Source: Palsa-461 sp963768185
GTDB taxonomy: Bacteria > Actinomycetota > Acidimicrobiia > Acidimicrobiales > RAAP-2
Assembly: GCA_963768185.1 (NCBI GenBank)
Contig: CAVYGS010000004.1
Location: 1,240,001-1,304,000, forward strand
Direction: 5' to 3'
DNA: 64,000 bases
Positions within the stretch are counted from its first letter, which is position 1. The number at the start of each line of letters is the position of its first letter. Under the pieces are notes generated by a model. That model was not told where the DNA came from and searched no databases. It was given only the letters and a program-made list of their open reading frames with translations. Below are positions 10,053 to 18,596 of the stretch, one piece after another. A program made the position numbers and the translations under genes.

Positions 10053-10808
10053 GTGAGCTACCACGACAAGCTCGGTTTCGATCCCGGCGCCGTGTTCGAC
10101 GGCGTGGCCGTCGACTACCAGACGTGGCGGCCGAATTATCCCGGCACGCTCTACGACGCGCTCGAGTCGTCGGTCGGGCCGCTCGCCGGGAGGCGGGTCC
10201 TCGACGTCGGGGCGGGCACCGGGATCTCGGCCCGGGCCCTTCGACAGCGCGGGGCGGCCGTCGTCGCGCTGGACCCGAGCCTGTCCATGGCGCGCTCGCT
10301 GCGCGCCGCGAGCGCCGGCCTGCCGGCGACCCTCGGACGCGCCGAGGCGCTGCCGATCGGGGGCGGAGCCGTCTCACTGGTCACCTGCGCCCAGGCCTGG
10401 CACTGGGTCCGGCTCCCCGAAGCGGCGCTCGAGTGCCGACGGGTGCTCCAGCCGGGCGGGCTCGTCGCGTTGTGGTGGAACGTGAGCGAGGACGAGGGCG
10501 CGTTCTACGACGTGCTGGAGTCCGAGTGCGGGATCAGCCGATACGGCGGACGCTGGCGCCAGGACGACGACGAGAGCCTGCTTCGGATCGGCGGCTTTGC
10601 CGAGGTGCGCCGCTCAGCCATCCGCTGGCGCTGGAGGGTGCCCCTCGAGCACTGGATGCAGAACATCCAGACGCGCTCTGAGCTGGCCAAGCTCGGCCCC
10701 GCAGCGGTCGATCGGCTCGGGCCGATCGAGGCGGTGGCGCGCCGTTTTTTCCCCGAGGGCGAGGTGACCGAGTGGTTCACGACGCGCCTGTCGGTCGCCG
10801 TTCCCTGA
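10053..10808 (+). CDS. Class I SAM-dependent methyltransferase
   Basis: 251 aa from a GTG with GAGGAGA just upstream. The Rossmann methyltransferase core shows motif I VLDVGAGTGISARAL, motif II VVALDPS, and the HWVRLPEAALECRRVLQPGG motif seen in methyltransferase 11-type proteins. The AEALP and CAQAWHW segments place it close to the UbiE-like/TAM group. The substrate is unknown. Follows recG by 7 bases and is probably co-transcribed. Confidence 0.85.
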   Translation: MSYHDKLGFDPGAVFDGVAVDYQTWRPNYPGTLYDALESSVGPLAGRRVLDVGAGTGISARALRQRGAAVVALDPSLSMARSLRAASAGLPATLGRAEALPIGGGAVSLVTCAQAWHWVRLPEAALECRRVLQPGGLVALWWNVSEDEGAFYDVLESECGISRYGGRWRQDDDESLLRIGGFAEVRRSAIRWRWRVPLEHWMQNIQTRSELAKLGPAAVDRLGPIEAVARRFFPEGEVTEWFTTRLSVAVP

Positions 10809-10861
10809 CGAGTCGATGGGATTGCAGCGGTATCGGTGTGCATCACGGTTCAGCCACAAGT

Positions 10862-10880
10862 CCGGGGGGTTCGACCCCGG
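10862..10880. other. GC-rich hairpin between convergent genes
   Basis: CCGGGG-GGTTCGA-CCCCGG, a 6-bp stem with a 7-nt loop, lies between the convergent methyltransferase and DDN-like genes. It may act as a terminator, though it has no U-tract. The GGTTCGA loop looks like a tRNA T-loop, but the arms do not fit a tRNA. Confidence 0.35.
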
Positions 10881-10991
10881 TCCAGTCCACTCGCTTCCTG
10901 TCACAGCGTCACCGGTGTCCGTCGCGCCGGTCTGAGCACGAGTCGGGAAGCAACTGCCTTATGGCCGCGTCGATAGAGGCGCGCTGGTGGA

Positions 10992-11516
10992 CTATGCCGC
11001 CGTTGACTTCGGGGCGGGCATAATGGCCACCAAGGGGATCGGACGATTGGTCTTCGCCTGATAAGCGTCATACCGCCTGCTGTTGGTCCCATTCAAGAGT
11101 TCCCAAAGCCGCGAATAATCGACATCCGTCGAGTCGATAACGGTGGCGGTTCCGGCGAACCGCGTGCGGCCTACCTGGATCTCGACCTTCGGCGTGGCGC
11201 GCAAATTGCGGAGCCAGGCCGGGGCGTGGTCCTTTCCGTCGTTCGAGGCGGCGAGGATGATCCGACCACCGTCTCGCGCGAATACCAGAGGCGTCAACCG
11301 CGGCTGACCGGTTTTACGCCCGACGGTTCGCAGAAGGAGCGTCCACACTCCGAGCATTCCGGGACCGATCCGGCCATCACTCCGGACATAGATCCACTTG
11401 TGGAACCGAAGCATTGCCGCAGGTCCACTCTTGGGTGCAGTCAACCTGTTCATAGTCCGGGGGAGTAGCGGCGGCAGCTTGTCGCCCCCGATGGTGAGAT
11501 CGCTTTTCGTGTTCAT
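10992..11516 (-). CDS. Nitroreductase/deazaflavin-dependent oxidoreductase family protein (DDN-like)
   Basis: 174 aa from the ATG at 11516 with GAGGA 7 nt upstream. The central part has LLRTVGRKTGQPRLTPLVFARDGGRIILAAS and PAWLRNLRATPKVEIQVG, the signature of the split beta-barrel DDN family that uses coenzyme F420H2. Acts as a cytoplasmic or membrane-associated reductase in characterised relatives. It lies next to a TetR regulator transcribed in the same direction, and 1 kb from a P450; together these look like a small oxidative-metabolism block. Confidence 0.85.
   Translation of the reverse strand: MNTKSDLTIGGDKLPPLLPRTMNRLTAPKSGPAAMLRFHKWIYVRSDGRIGPGMLGVWTLLLRTVGRKTGQPRLTPLVFARDGGRIILAASNDGKDHAPAWLRNLRATPKVEIQVGRTRFAGTATVIDSTDVDYSRLWELLNGTNSRRYDAYQAKTNRPIPLVAIMPAPKSTAA
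11084..11112. other. No separate feature seen here beyond the DDN-like gene
   Basis: This small span lies inside the DDN-like gene and is listed only to note that the adjoining 10809-10991 gap (183 bases, between the methyltransferase and DDN-like stops) holds no supported gene; it contains a GC-rich hairpin CCGGGG-GGTTCGA-CCCCGG at 10862-10880. Confidence 0.3.
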
Positions 11517-11572
11517 CGATTCCTCGCTTTCGTGTCCTGCGTCGCTCCCGTCCGGATGCGATTTGTACCGAG

Positions 11573-12214
11573 TCAGGCTTTGTGGGCCGGATCGGTGGAA
11601 GGTCGGGCCACCAGGGCCGGCATGAGCAGAGCCAGCACCTCCTCGGTTCGCTCCTCGAGGTCCTTGCCACCGGAGTCCAAGAGCGACAATGAGTCCACCC
11701 CGACCAGCCAGGCGAAGACCGTCCGAGCCGTTGAGAGCGGATCGAGGTCCGCTCCGAACTCTCCGGAGCGGACTCCTCGCTTGATGACTCCGGCGACCGA
11801 CCGAACCCCCAGCTCTTGGAACGAGGCATACTCCGAGCCGGGGCCGGATCGGACGTTTAGGTCGGCACCCAGTCGGATGACGCAGCGCATCGACGGATCG
11901 TCGGAGAAGAGCCGTGCCCGGCGCCGCAAAGCACTGGCTAGCTCGTCGCTTGCCGAAGCGCTGGGGTCCGCATCGGCTTGGAGTCGAGCGATCATCTCCT
12001 GCTGCTTGGCCCGAAAGGCGGCGAGGGCGACCTCTTCCTTGCTCGAGAAGTGGAAGTAGAACGCGCCTTTGCTCATCCCGCTGGCGAAGATGAGATCGTT
12101 GAGGGAAACACCATCGAAGCCGTGCTCGGCGAACTCCCGGGCTGCTGTGTCGATGATGCGCGAACGTGTTCGCTCGGCGCGCCGTTGACGGCCCCCGTTT
12201 TCCCTTTCCGGCAC
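11573..12214 (-). CDS. TetR-family transcriptional regulator
   Basis: About 213 aa. The helix-turn-helix is at RSRIIDTAAREFAEHGFDG and VSLNDLIFASGMSKGAFYFHF. The C-terminal ligand domain ends with a helix rich in Leu and Glu. The frame is open to a TTG at 12250, but that start would lie inside the operator. I prefer the GTG at 12214, just after a GATAAT box. The regulator probably represses itself through the palindrome at 12228-12247. P450 and DDN-like neighbours are possible further targets. Confidence 0.88.
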   Translation of the reverse strand: MPERENGGRQRRAERTRSRIIDTAAREFAEHGFDGVSLNDLIFASGMSKGAFYFHFSSKEEVALAAFRAKQQEMIARLQADADPSASASDELASALRRRARLFSDDPSMRCVIRLGADLNVRSGPGSEYASFQELGVRSVAGVIKRGVRSGEFGADLDPLSTARTVFAWLVGVDSLSLLDSGGKDLEERTEEVLALLMPALVARPSTDPAHKA

Positions 12215-12227
12215 CGCATTATCAAAA

Positions 12228-12247
12228 CATACCAACCGGTCGGTATG
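12228..12247. promoter_or_regulatory. TetR operator
   Basis: CATACCAACCGGTCGGTATG is a near-perfect 20-bp palindrome (one mismatched pair) centred on ACCGGT. It lies 13-33 bases upstream of the TetR start and overlaps the predicted core promoter, followed on the minus strand by GATAAT. Half-sites of this form are typical of TetR operators. Confidence 0.75.
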
Positions 12248-12546
12248 CAACCTGTAGCCCGGAACTCCGCCCGCAATTTGCGCGATCCGGAGGACTATTC
12301 GGCCAGCGGCCTGTCCCCGAGACTGGAGTAGAGCCCGTCCACCAGGTTCCAGAAGTCGGGGTTTAAGCGTTGTCCGCTCAGGACCACTGGCCCCGTTGGC
12401 GGATCTCGTGTGTCATATCTGTTCAGGGGTGAGGTCGGCGTTCTGATCGCTCACCGTGGCCGTCACACGAAACTCTCGGGCGGCGGTTGACCCGACCTTC
12501 ACGGGAGTCTCTCGATCGTCAAGGTTGCGACCGCAAATGGGAAGAC
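12248..12546. other. Intergenic region between TetR and P450 genes
   Basis: Apart from the TetR promoter/operator at its left edge (12216-12247) I see no supported gene in this stretch. The short open frames lack start signals and any recognisable protein. It should contain the P450 promoter, but no convincing -35/-10 pair stands out. Confidence 0.5.
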
Positions 12547-13812
12547 ATGGTCATACGGGCGCCTGAAATCGATCCTCTGTTCGATCCGGCAGTCATGCAG
12601 GATCCGTTCGAGTACTACCGGTATCTGCGCGAGAACGATCCGGTCCATGAGATCCCCGGTACCGGCGCCTACCTCGTGACACGTGCCCAGACGATCTACG
12701 AGGTCGTCGGCAATACGGATGTCTTCTCGTCGGTGTCGGGTGACTTCCTCCACAAGGGCGAGTGGGAGAAGCCCGGACTCCGTGGCTTGAGCACCGCGGG
12801 ATACGCCGCCGGTGAGGGCGGGAACGCCGGTGGGGGCGTGGCAGGTGCCGATCCGCCCGACCACACGCGCCAGCGCAAGGTTGTCGCCCGAAAGCTGTCG
12901 ACCGCCCACATGCGTGCGATGGAGCCGGAGTTCCGCGCCCTCATGGACGAAGCGATGGCTGACATTCCACCGGACGGTCGTTTCGAATGGATGAGCCGGG
13001 TCGCCGAGCCGCTCCCAATGGTGATGGTCGCCCGCATCTTGGGACTCTCCGATTCGCTTGCGCCGCAGCTCAAGAAGCAAGGGTACGAGTCACTCGAGCG
13101 GATCGGCGGTTTCGTCTCGGAAGCCCGGGTCCATGAGATTGAAGGGCACACCATCGAAGACCTCACACCGCTCATAGAGGCCTATATGCGGGCCAAGGAG
13201 GACTCGACGCCCTTCGCGGGCACGATGATCGGGATCCTGGCCGAGGCCGTCGTCGATGCTGAGCTGAGCGACATCGAATCGATGGGCATCCTGACCGTGC
13301 TGATCGCTGCGGGCGGTGAGTCAACCACGAGTCTCACCGGCACCGCGGTGCGAATCCTCGCCGAACGGGCCGACCTCCAGCATCAGCTCCGTGGCGATCC
13401 GTCACTGGTCCCGGCGTTCGTCGAGGAAGCGTGCCGCTTCGATCCGCCGTTTCGTGGTCACTACCGGACGGTCAAAGAAGACGTTGAGCTCGAGGGCACG
13501 ACGGTGCCGGCCGGATCGCACCTCGTGCTCGTGTGGCCAGCCGCCAATCGCGATCCGGCAGCCTACGACCACCCTGACGAGGTGCGACTCGACCGCCCCA
13601 ACCCACGGCACCACGTGGGTTTCGGGTGGGGCATCCACCTGTGCGTTGGCGCGCCCCTGGCGCGGGTCGAGGCAAAGGTCGCGATCGAGACCTTGCTCGC
13701 CAAGACGCGGTCGTTCCGAGTCGACCCAGGGGTTCGGCCGCTGCAGTATCACCTCAACCTGATGGTCCGGCGCCTCGTTTCACTCCCACTGGTCCTCGAG
13801 CTCGCCCGGTGA
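12547..13812 (+). CDS. Cytochrome P450
   Basis: 421 aa from the ATG at 12547 (GGGAAG just upstream; the frame is open 60 bases further). All P450 landmarks are present. The I-helix oxygen-binding segment is LIAAGGESTTSL, where the usual acid-Thr pair appears as E-S-T-T. The K-helix ExxR is in EEACRFD, and the heme loop is FGWGIHLCVGAPLAR, with the proximal Cys. A soluble bacterial class I enzyme that would need ferredoxin partners, none of which are adjacent. The substrate is unknown. Confidence 0.95.
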   Translation: MVIRAPEIDPLFDPAVMQDPFEYYRYLRENDPVHEIPGTGAYLVTRAQTIYEVVGNTDVFSSVSGDFLHKGEWEKPGLRGLSTAGYAAGEGGNAGGGVAGADPPDHTRQRKVVARKLSTAHMRAMEPEFRALMDEAMADIPPDGRFEWMSRVAEPLPMVMVARILGLSDSLAPQLKKQGYESLERIGGFVSEARVHEIEGHTIEDLTPLIEAYMRAKEDSTPFAGTMIGILAEAVVDAELSDIESMGILTVLIAAGGESTTSLTGTAVRILAERADLQHQLRGDPSLVPAFVEEACRFDPPFRGHYRTVKEDVELEGTTVPAGSHLVLVWPAANRDPAAYDHPDEVRLDRPNPRHHVGFGWGIHLCVGAPLARVEAKVAIETLLAKTRSFRVDPGVRPLQYHLNLMVRRLVSLPLVLELAR

Positions 13813-14031
13813 GCTTGATGGTCGCCGAAGGTCACAGGTGGGTTGGTCAGCGCAGGATGGTTCCTTGCCTGTCGCCGGCAACGGATGGGTCCCTGATCAG
13901 GATTCGCGGTGGCTCACTCAGATTCGCGCCCGGCGTTTGGATGAAGAGCACCGAGTCGCTACGTTTGTTCGCATTACCGAAGGCGAAGGAACGCCTGGGG
14001 GTTCCAGGACGACACCCATAGGAGGAAGCCG

Positions 14032-14436
14032 ATGAGCAACGTGGACTTGGTTCGAGCTGCATACGATTGCTTCGGCCGGGGCGACATTCCCACCCTGCTC
14101 GGCATGATGGACCCCAACATCGAGTGGAGCGAAGCAGAAGGAAATCCGTACCAGCCGAGCGGTAAAGCTTGGAAGGGACCGGACGCCATCGTGCAAAACC
14201 TCTTCATGAAGATCGGAGCGGACTTTGATGGCACGTTTGTCGTCCACCCCAAGGACTTCCACGATGCGGGCGACACCGTGGTCGTCGAAGGGCGGTACAC
14301 GGGGACTTTCAAGGCCACAGGCAAGAATCTCGACGCTCAGGTCTGCCACATCTTCAAGATCCGTGACGGCAAATTGACGAGCTTCCAGCAGTTCGTGGAC
14401 ACGGCTCAGCTTCAGGATGTGATGGGAGCCCGATAG
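14032..14436 (+). CDS. SnoaL-like (NTF2 fold) protein
   Basis: 134 aa with a strong AGGAGGA 5-6 nt before the ATG. The pattern VDLVRAAYDCFGRGDIPTLL, then DPNIEWSEAEGN and the C-terminal FKIRDGKLTSFQQFVDTA is that of the SnoaL/ketosteroid-isomerase-like family. These small cone-shaped proteins act as isomerases, cyclases or dehydratases. Function here is unknown; it follows the P450 gene on the same strand with a 219-base gap. Confidence 0.85.
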   Translation: MSNVDLVRAAYDCFGRGDIPTLLGMMDPNIEWSEAEGNPYQPSGKAWKGPDAIVQNLFMKIGADFDGTFVVHPKDFHDAGDTVVVEGRYTGTFKATGKNLDAQVCHIFKIRDGKLTSFQQFVDTAQLQDVMGAR

Positions 14437-14670
14437 CGCCCCGAGCCTGACCAGGTGGTCGAAGCGCGCATCTTTCGGGCTTGACCCAGGGAAGAGGCTC
14501 GAGTCATCGGATGTCGGTCGATTCGCGGGGCTGCTGACCGATGGCGTGCGAGTCGGACATCTCGTTGCCTGGTGACGTCGTCTTGGCCACTGACAAAATG
14601 GCTTGACCCGGGCTTCGATCGACGAGCCGCCGGTCGCGACGGATTCACCGAATGACGGGGGACCGCACGC

Positions 14671-14676
14671 TACGGT
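14671..14676 (+). promoter_or_regulatory. -10 box TACGGT of leaderless rsmD
   Basis: TACGGT lies 6 nt before the GTG at 14683 and there is no Shine-Dalgarno sequence. This is the likely promoter of the rsmD-coaD run. Confidence 0.55.
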
Positions 14677-14682
14677 ACGGGC

Positions 14683-15225
14683 GTGCGGGTCATTGGCGGC
14701 CGCAGCCGAGGGAGGCGTCTCTCGGGCCGCCTTCCCCCAGGCGTCCGGCCCACCTCCGACCGCGTCCGCGAGGCGATCTTCGACGTGCTCGGCTCCATGG
14801 GCGGGGTGAACGATCTGGGCGTGGTCGACCTGTTCTGCGGTAGCGGCGCCATGGGCGTGGAAGCGCTGTCGCGGGGTGCCGCGTCGGCCACCTTCGTCGA
14901 CCACGAGCCCGGCGCGCTCGAGGCGGTGCGGGCCAACCTCGCGGCCGTCGGGTTGGAAGGCGAGTCGGCCACCGTGCTGCGCGCCGAGCTGCCCGGGTGG
15001 CTCGAGCGTTCGGCGCCCTTCGACATCGCGTTCTGCGACCCGCCCTATGCCTTCGACGACTGGGGGACCCTGCTCGGGTGGCTCCAGGCGGACGTTGCGA
15101 TCTTGGAATCGGCCGACGAAATCGCCGTTCCCCACGGGTGGGACGTGACCAGATCTCGACGGTACGGCAGTACGCTCGTGACCGTGGTCCGACAAGCTCC
15201 ATCGCCAAGCGTGATCGGTTCGTGA
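14683..15225 (+). CDS. rsmD: 16S rRNA (guanine(966)-N2)-methyltransferase
   Basis: 180 aa. MRVIGGRSRGRRLSG and RPTSDRVREAIFDVL open the family; VVDLFCGSGAMGVEALSRGA is the SAM-binding motif; CDPPYAF is the catalytic motif IV (DPPY) for N2-methylation of guanine in 16S rRNA of the small subunit. Overlaps coaD by 4 bp (GTGA), the usual gene pair. Confidence 0.94.
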   Translation: MRVIGGRSRGRRLSGRLPPGVRPTSDRVREAIFDVLGSMGGVNDLGVVDLFCGSGAMGVEALSRGAASATFVDHEPGALEAVRANLAAVGLEGESATVLRAELPGWLERSAPFDIAFCDPPYAFDDWGTLLGWLQADVAILESADEIAVPHGWDVTRSRRYGSTLVTVVRQAPSPSVIGS

Positions 15226-15722
15226 CCCTCGCCCTCTACCCAGGCTCCTTCGATCCCTTCCACAACGGCCATCTCGAAGTCGTCGAGCGGGCCGCTCGGA
15301 TCTTCGACGAGGTCGTGATCGCGGCCCTCCGCAACCCCCAGAAGAACCAGGCGCTCTTCGACCTCGAGGTGCGGCAAAAGATGGTCGAGAAGTCGGTCGC
15401 CCATCTCGACAACGTGCGGTTCATGGCAATGAGCAAGCTCGTGGTCGAGGTCGCCCGGGACGTCGACGCTTCGGTCATCATCCGCGGCCTGCGAGTCGTC
15501 TCGGATTTCGAGAACGAGCTCCAGATGGCCCAGATGAACCGCGAGCTTTCGGGCATCGAGACGGTGTTCATCCCGACGAGCTCCTCGCACTCCTTTATCG
15601 CGTCGCGACTCCTGCGGGAGGTGGCCACCTTCGGCGGCGACGTCAGCCCCTTCGTGCCGAAGCCAGTCGCCGTGCTGATGGAAGAGCAGCTGCGCGAGCA
15701 CGGCTCGGAGGAGGACGGGTGA
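15222..15722 (+). CDS. coaD: Pantetheine-phosphate adenylyltransferase
   Basis: Transfers AMP from ATP to 4'-phosphopantetheine in coenzyme A synthesis. 166 aa from a GTG overlapping the rsmD stop. YPGSFDPFHNGHLEV contains the (T/S)xxH-type nucleotidyltransferase motif, with the HNGH histidines. IIRGLRVVSDFENELQMAQMN is the second family block, and TSSSHSFIASRLLREV holds the ATP-binding SS-R motif. Overlaps the next gene by 4 bp. Confidence 0.96.
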   Translation: MTLALYPGSFDPFHNGHLEVVERAARIFDEVVIAALRNPQKNQALFDLEVRQKMVEKSVAHLDNVRFMAMSKLVVEVARDVDASVIIRGLRVVSDFENELQMAQMNRELSGIETVFIPTSSSHSFIASRLLREVATFGGDVSPFVPKPVAVLMEEQLREHGSEEDG

Positions 15723-16297
15723 TCGACGCCCCCGACGGTCTGACGCCCGAGGATGGGATCACCAGCCTCGACGCCGAGGGGCTCGTTCGCCGGTGCCTCG
15801 ACGTGGTCAACGCGGCCAAGACGATGCCGCTGTCGGCCTCCGTGCTGGTCTCGCGCGACGAGGTGGTCGAGCTCCTCGCCCTGGCGCTTGACCGGATGCC
15901 CGACGAGCTGCGCGAGGCCCGCTGGTTGCTGCGTGAGCGCGACGAGTTCATGGCCGAGAAGGAGCGCGAGGCCCAGGCGCTCATGGACGAGGTGCGCGCC
16001 CAGGCCGAGCGCATGGTCGCCCGTACCGACATCGTGCGACAGGCCAACCGGGTGGCCCAGCGGATCCTCGATGACGCCAACGAAGAGACCCGCCGGATGC
16101 GTCACGAGACCGAGGACTACTGCGACCAGCGCTTGGCCGGCATGGAGATCGTGCTCGACCGCACCATCAAGACCGTGCGCTCGGGACGCCAGAAGTTGCA
16201 GGCCATCTCGTCGCCGGCCGACCGGCAGCGCCCGGCGCCCCCGCTCGAGCCCGACGAAACCGACGCAGAGAGCTTCTTCGATCAAGACCAAACCTAG
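15719..16297 (+). CDS. DivIVA-like coiled-coil protein
   Basis: 192 aa. After a short N-terminal part, residues about 60-150 are strongly charged heptad-like helix (ELREARWLLRERDEF, then EKEREAQALMDEVRAQAER), followed by an acidic, proline-containing tail. This protein type sits between coaD and yceD in many actinobacteria and is often labelled DivIVA-like or ATP synthase F0 subunit b-like. A structural or cell-division scaffold role is plausible but not shown here. Starts at a GTG overlapping coaD. Confidence 0.75.
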   Translation: MIDAPDGLTPEDGITSLDAEGLVRRCLDVVNAAKTMPLSASVLVSRDEVVELLALALDRMPDELREARWLLRERDEFMAEKEREAQALMDEVRAQAERMVARTDIVRQANRVAQRILDDANEETRRMRHETEDYCDQRLAGMEIVLDRTIKTVRSGRQKLQAISSPADRQRPAPPLEPDETDAESFFDQDQT

Positions 16298-16307
16298 GAG
16301 GCCCGCC

Positions 16308-16844
16308 GTGGCTGTCGGCCCGTTGGTGGTCCATGTCGCTCGGCTCCGTCGTTCGCTCGGGACGACCCTGCGGGTGGACAAGAGCGTTCCCTTGGACGAC
16401 GAGCGCCTCGCACCGGCCACCCCGGCCGACTGCCGGGTGCCCGAGGGCGCCGAGGCCGACTGCGACTTCCGGCTCGAGTCCTATCCGGGCGGGATCATGG
16501 CCACCGGGACCGTGCGGGTGGGGTGGGCGGGGGTGTGCCGCCGGTGCACCGCCCCGGTCGAGGGGACGCTCGACCTGTCGCTGAAGGAGCGCTACTGTGA
16601 CCCGCCGGCCCGGGGCGAGCCCGAGGACGAGGACGCCTACCCGATCGTCGACGACGCCATCGACCTCGGGCCGATGGTCCACGAGGCGATCCTGACCGAG
16701 CTCCCGCTCGCCCCCCTCTGCCGCGAGCACTGCCGAGGCTTGTGCCCGTCGTGCGGGATCGACCGCAACGAGGAGACCTGCGACTGCGTGGCGCCCCGCG
16801 ACTCGCGTTGGGCTAGCCTCGATGTGCTCCGGTCGACCTCCTAG
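16308..16844 (+). CDS. yceD: YceD/DUF177 family protein
   Basis: 178 aa from a GTG with TAGGAGG upstream. The family core has CRRCTAPVEGTLDLSLKERY and the C-terminal CREHCRGLCPSCGIDRNEETCDC, a Cys-rich region. It always precedes rpmF and is implicated in 23S rRNA processing/accumulation in other bacteria. Here it precedes rpmF by 71 bases, with a possible -10 TAGCCT at 16813-16818 near its end. Confidence 0.9.
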   Translation: MAVGPLVVHVARLRRSLGTTLRVDKSVPLDDERLAPATPADCRVPEGAEADCDFRLESYPGGIMATGTVRVGWAGVCRRCTAPVEGTLDLSLKERYCDPPARGEPEDEDAYPIVDDAIDLGPMVHEAILTELPLAPLCREHCRGLCPSCGIDRNEETCDCVAPRDSRWASLDVLRSTS

Positions 16845-16915
16845 GTCGCCGCAAGCTTCGAAGGCCCGCCCGCCGCCCGGCAGGGCCGCCCGATCGAGCA
16901 GCCTGGAGAGCGACG

Positions 16916-17095
16916 ATGGCCGTCCCCAAGAAGAAGACCTCGAAGGCCAAGGGCCGCAGCCGGCAAGCCGCCGCGTGGCGGCTGGAGCGGCCCGCCCGCA
17001 GCGTGTGCCCGCACTGCCAAACCGTGAAGGTGCCCCACGTGGTCTGCCCCAACTGCGGCTGGTACAAGGGTCGGACGGCGGTCGAGGTCGACTGA
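16916..17095 (+). CDS. rpmF: 50S ribosomal protein L32
   Basis: 59 aa from the ATG at 16916 with GGAGAG upstream. The N-terminus MAVPKKKTSKAKGRSR and the four-cysteine zinc ribbon CPHC ... CPNC with GWYKGR are diagnostic of L32. Followed by plsX one base after the stop, the classical yceD-rpmF-plsX order. Confidence 0.96.
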   Translation: MAVPKKKTSKAKGRSRQAAAWRLERPARSVCPHCQTVKVPHVVCPNCGWYKGRTAVEVD

Positions 17096-17096
17096 C

Positions 17097-18137
17097 TTGG
17101 CGAAGGATCGCGAGCGCCCCTCGGCCGAGGCTCTCGCGTCGCTCCCCGTCGCCCTCGACGCGATGGGAGGGGACAAGGCGCCGGGTGAGATCGTGGCCGG
17201 GGCGCGCCGGGCGGCCGACGCCGGTGTGCCCGTGGTGCTCGTTGGGCCGCCCGATCTGGTCGGTGACACCCTCGGTCTCGAGCTGATCCCCTGCACCGAG
17301 GTCATCGAGATGGCCGAGGACCCGACGGCGGCGGTCCGGCGCAAGAAGGACTCTTCGCTCGTGCGGGTCGCGGAGCTGGTCCGTGACGCCAAGGCGTCGG
17401 CCATGGTCTCGGCTGGGAACACCGGGGCCGCCATGGCCTCGGCGCTGTTGCGGATGGGCCGCCTGCCCAAGGTCGCCCGCCCGTGCATCGCGACGCCGAT
17501 GCCCCGGCCCGGTCGTGCCCCGGCCGTCCTCGTCGACTCGGGGGCGAACGCCGAGTGCACGCCGGCCATGCTCGTGCAGTTCGCGCAGATGGCGTCGGTG
17601 TTCGTGGCCGAGCGCTACGGCATCGAGAATCCGACCACCGCGCTGCTCTCTATCGGCGAGGAGGCCTCCAAGGGCACCACGCTCGTGAAGGAGACCCATG
17701 CGCTGTTGGCGGCCGGGGTCCCCGGGGTGGACTTCGTCGGCAACGTCGAGGGGCGTGACCTGCTCGACTGCCGCGCCGATGTGGTCGTGACCGACGGGTT
17801 CACCGGGAACGTCGCCCTGAAGACGGCCGAGGGCTCGCTCCGGTTCGCGATGCGCCTCGTGCTCGGCGCGTTCGGAACCAACGAGGAGACCAAGGCAGCC
17901 GGCGACGTACTGCTCCCGCACCTGCTCGAGGCAGCCGCCCAGGTCGACCCGGAGGCCACCGGGGGGGCGATGCTGCTAGGCGTCGACGGTGTGTGTGTCA
18001 TCAGCCACGGCTCGTCGTCGCAGGTCGCGATCGACAACGCGCTGCACGTGGCCTACGACCTGGCGAGGGCGAACCTCTCCGGCCGCCTCGCTGACCTCAT
18101 CGCCGCCCCGGTGGCTCCGCTCGTCGCCGAGGGGTGA
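17097..18137 (+). CDS. plsX: Phosphate acyltransferase PlsX
   Basis: Makes acyl-phosphate from acyl-ACP for phospholipid synthesis. 346 aa from a TTG one base after the rpmF stop. VALDAMGGDKAPGEIVAGA is the N-terminal signature; SAGNTGAAMASALLRMGRL, DSGANAEC and FVGNVEGRDLLDCRADVVVTDGFTGNVALKT follow. In most relatives acpP or rnc follows directly; here 7 kb of accessory DNA intervenes before acpP. Confidence 0.95.
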   Translation: MAKDRERPSAEALASLPVALDAMGGDKAPGEIVAGARRAADAGVPVVLVGPPDLVGDTLGLELIPCTEVIEMAEDPTAAVRRKKDSSLVRVAELVRDAKASAMVSAGNTGAAMASALLRMGRLPKVARPCIATPMPRPGRAPAVLVDSGANAECTPAMLVQFAQMASVFVAERYGIENPTTALLSIGEEASKGTTLVKETHALLAAGVPGVDFVGNVEGRDLLDCRADVVVTDGFTGNVALKTAEGSLRFAMRLVLGAFGTNEETKAAGDVLLPHLLEAAAQVDPEATGGAMLLGVDGVCVISHGSSSQVAIDNALHVAYDLARANLSGRLADLIAAPVAPLVAEG

Positions 18138-18200
18138 TCTAGCCGAACCAGCGAACAGAGCTGTTGGCATGCCTTCGCCAATCCGGCGTCCAGCCGGTGC

Positions 18201-18596
18201 TCAAGGTGGTCCGATGAGATCCCATCGGTTGCCGGCGATGTCGAGGAAAACCGCGACGCGACCGTATGGTTCGGTTCGCGGGGAGGTCACGAACCTGACG
18301 TTGGCCCCGGTCATCCGCTCGTAGGCGGTCTTAAAGTTCTCCACCTGCAGGAAGAAGCCCACTCGTCCGGCGACCTGGTTGCCGACTACCGCTGACTGGT
18401 CATCACCGTCGGCTCGGGCCAGCAGAATTCCCGTCTGGGCGCCGGGCGGCCGAACAACGACCCACCGTTTCGGGTTGCCGGCGTTGGTCAGCGATGGCGA
18501 GTCTTCGATCAACTCAAAGCCGAGCCCGTCAACGAAGAATGCGATCGCGGGGTCGTAGTCGTCAACGACGATCGCTGTCAGCTGGAGAAACGACAT
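18201..18596 (-). CDS. VOC-superfamily (glyoxalase-like) protein
   Basis: 131 aa from the ATG at 18596 (an upstream GTG/other start would add an unconvincing basic segment). It has one vicinal-oxygen-chelate module pair: MSFLQLTAIVVDDYDPAIAFFVDGLGFEL at the N-terminus and YGRVAVFLDIAGNRWDLIGP at the C-terminus. These proteins bind a metal and range from glyoxalases to antibiotic-binding resistance proteins; the substrate is unknown. First gene of the insert between plsX and acpP. Confidence 0.82.
   Translation of the reverse strand: MSFLQLTAIVVDDYDPAIAFFVDGLGFELIEDSPSLTNAGNPKRWVVVRPPGAQTGILLARADGDDQSAVVGNQVAGRVGFFLQVENFKTAYERMTGANVRFVTSPRTEPYGRVAVFLDIAGNRWDLIGPP

Noticed and set aside
10861..10893. 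tRNA-like T-arm, GGTTCGA with flanking GC stem and TCCA-like end
   Set aside because: The stem pairing is wrong for a tRNA T-arm, and no matching acceptor strand, anticodon arm or D-arm is found upstream. It may be a plain hairpin; an att remnant cannot be excluded.
15753..16844. 363-codon frame upstream of yceD as a longer YceD
   Set aside because: The upstream part is the shadow of the DivIVA-like gene; yceD has its own GTG with TAGGAGG.
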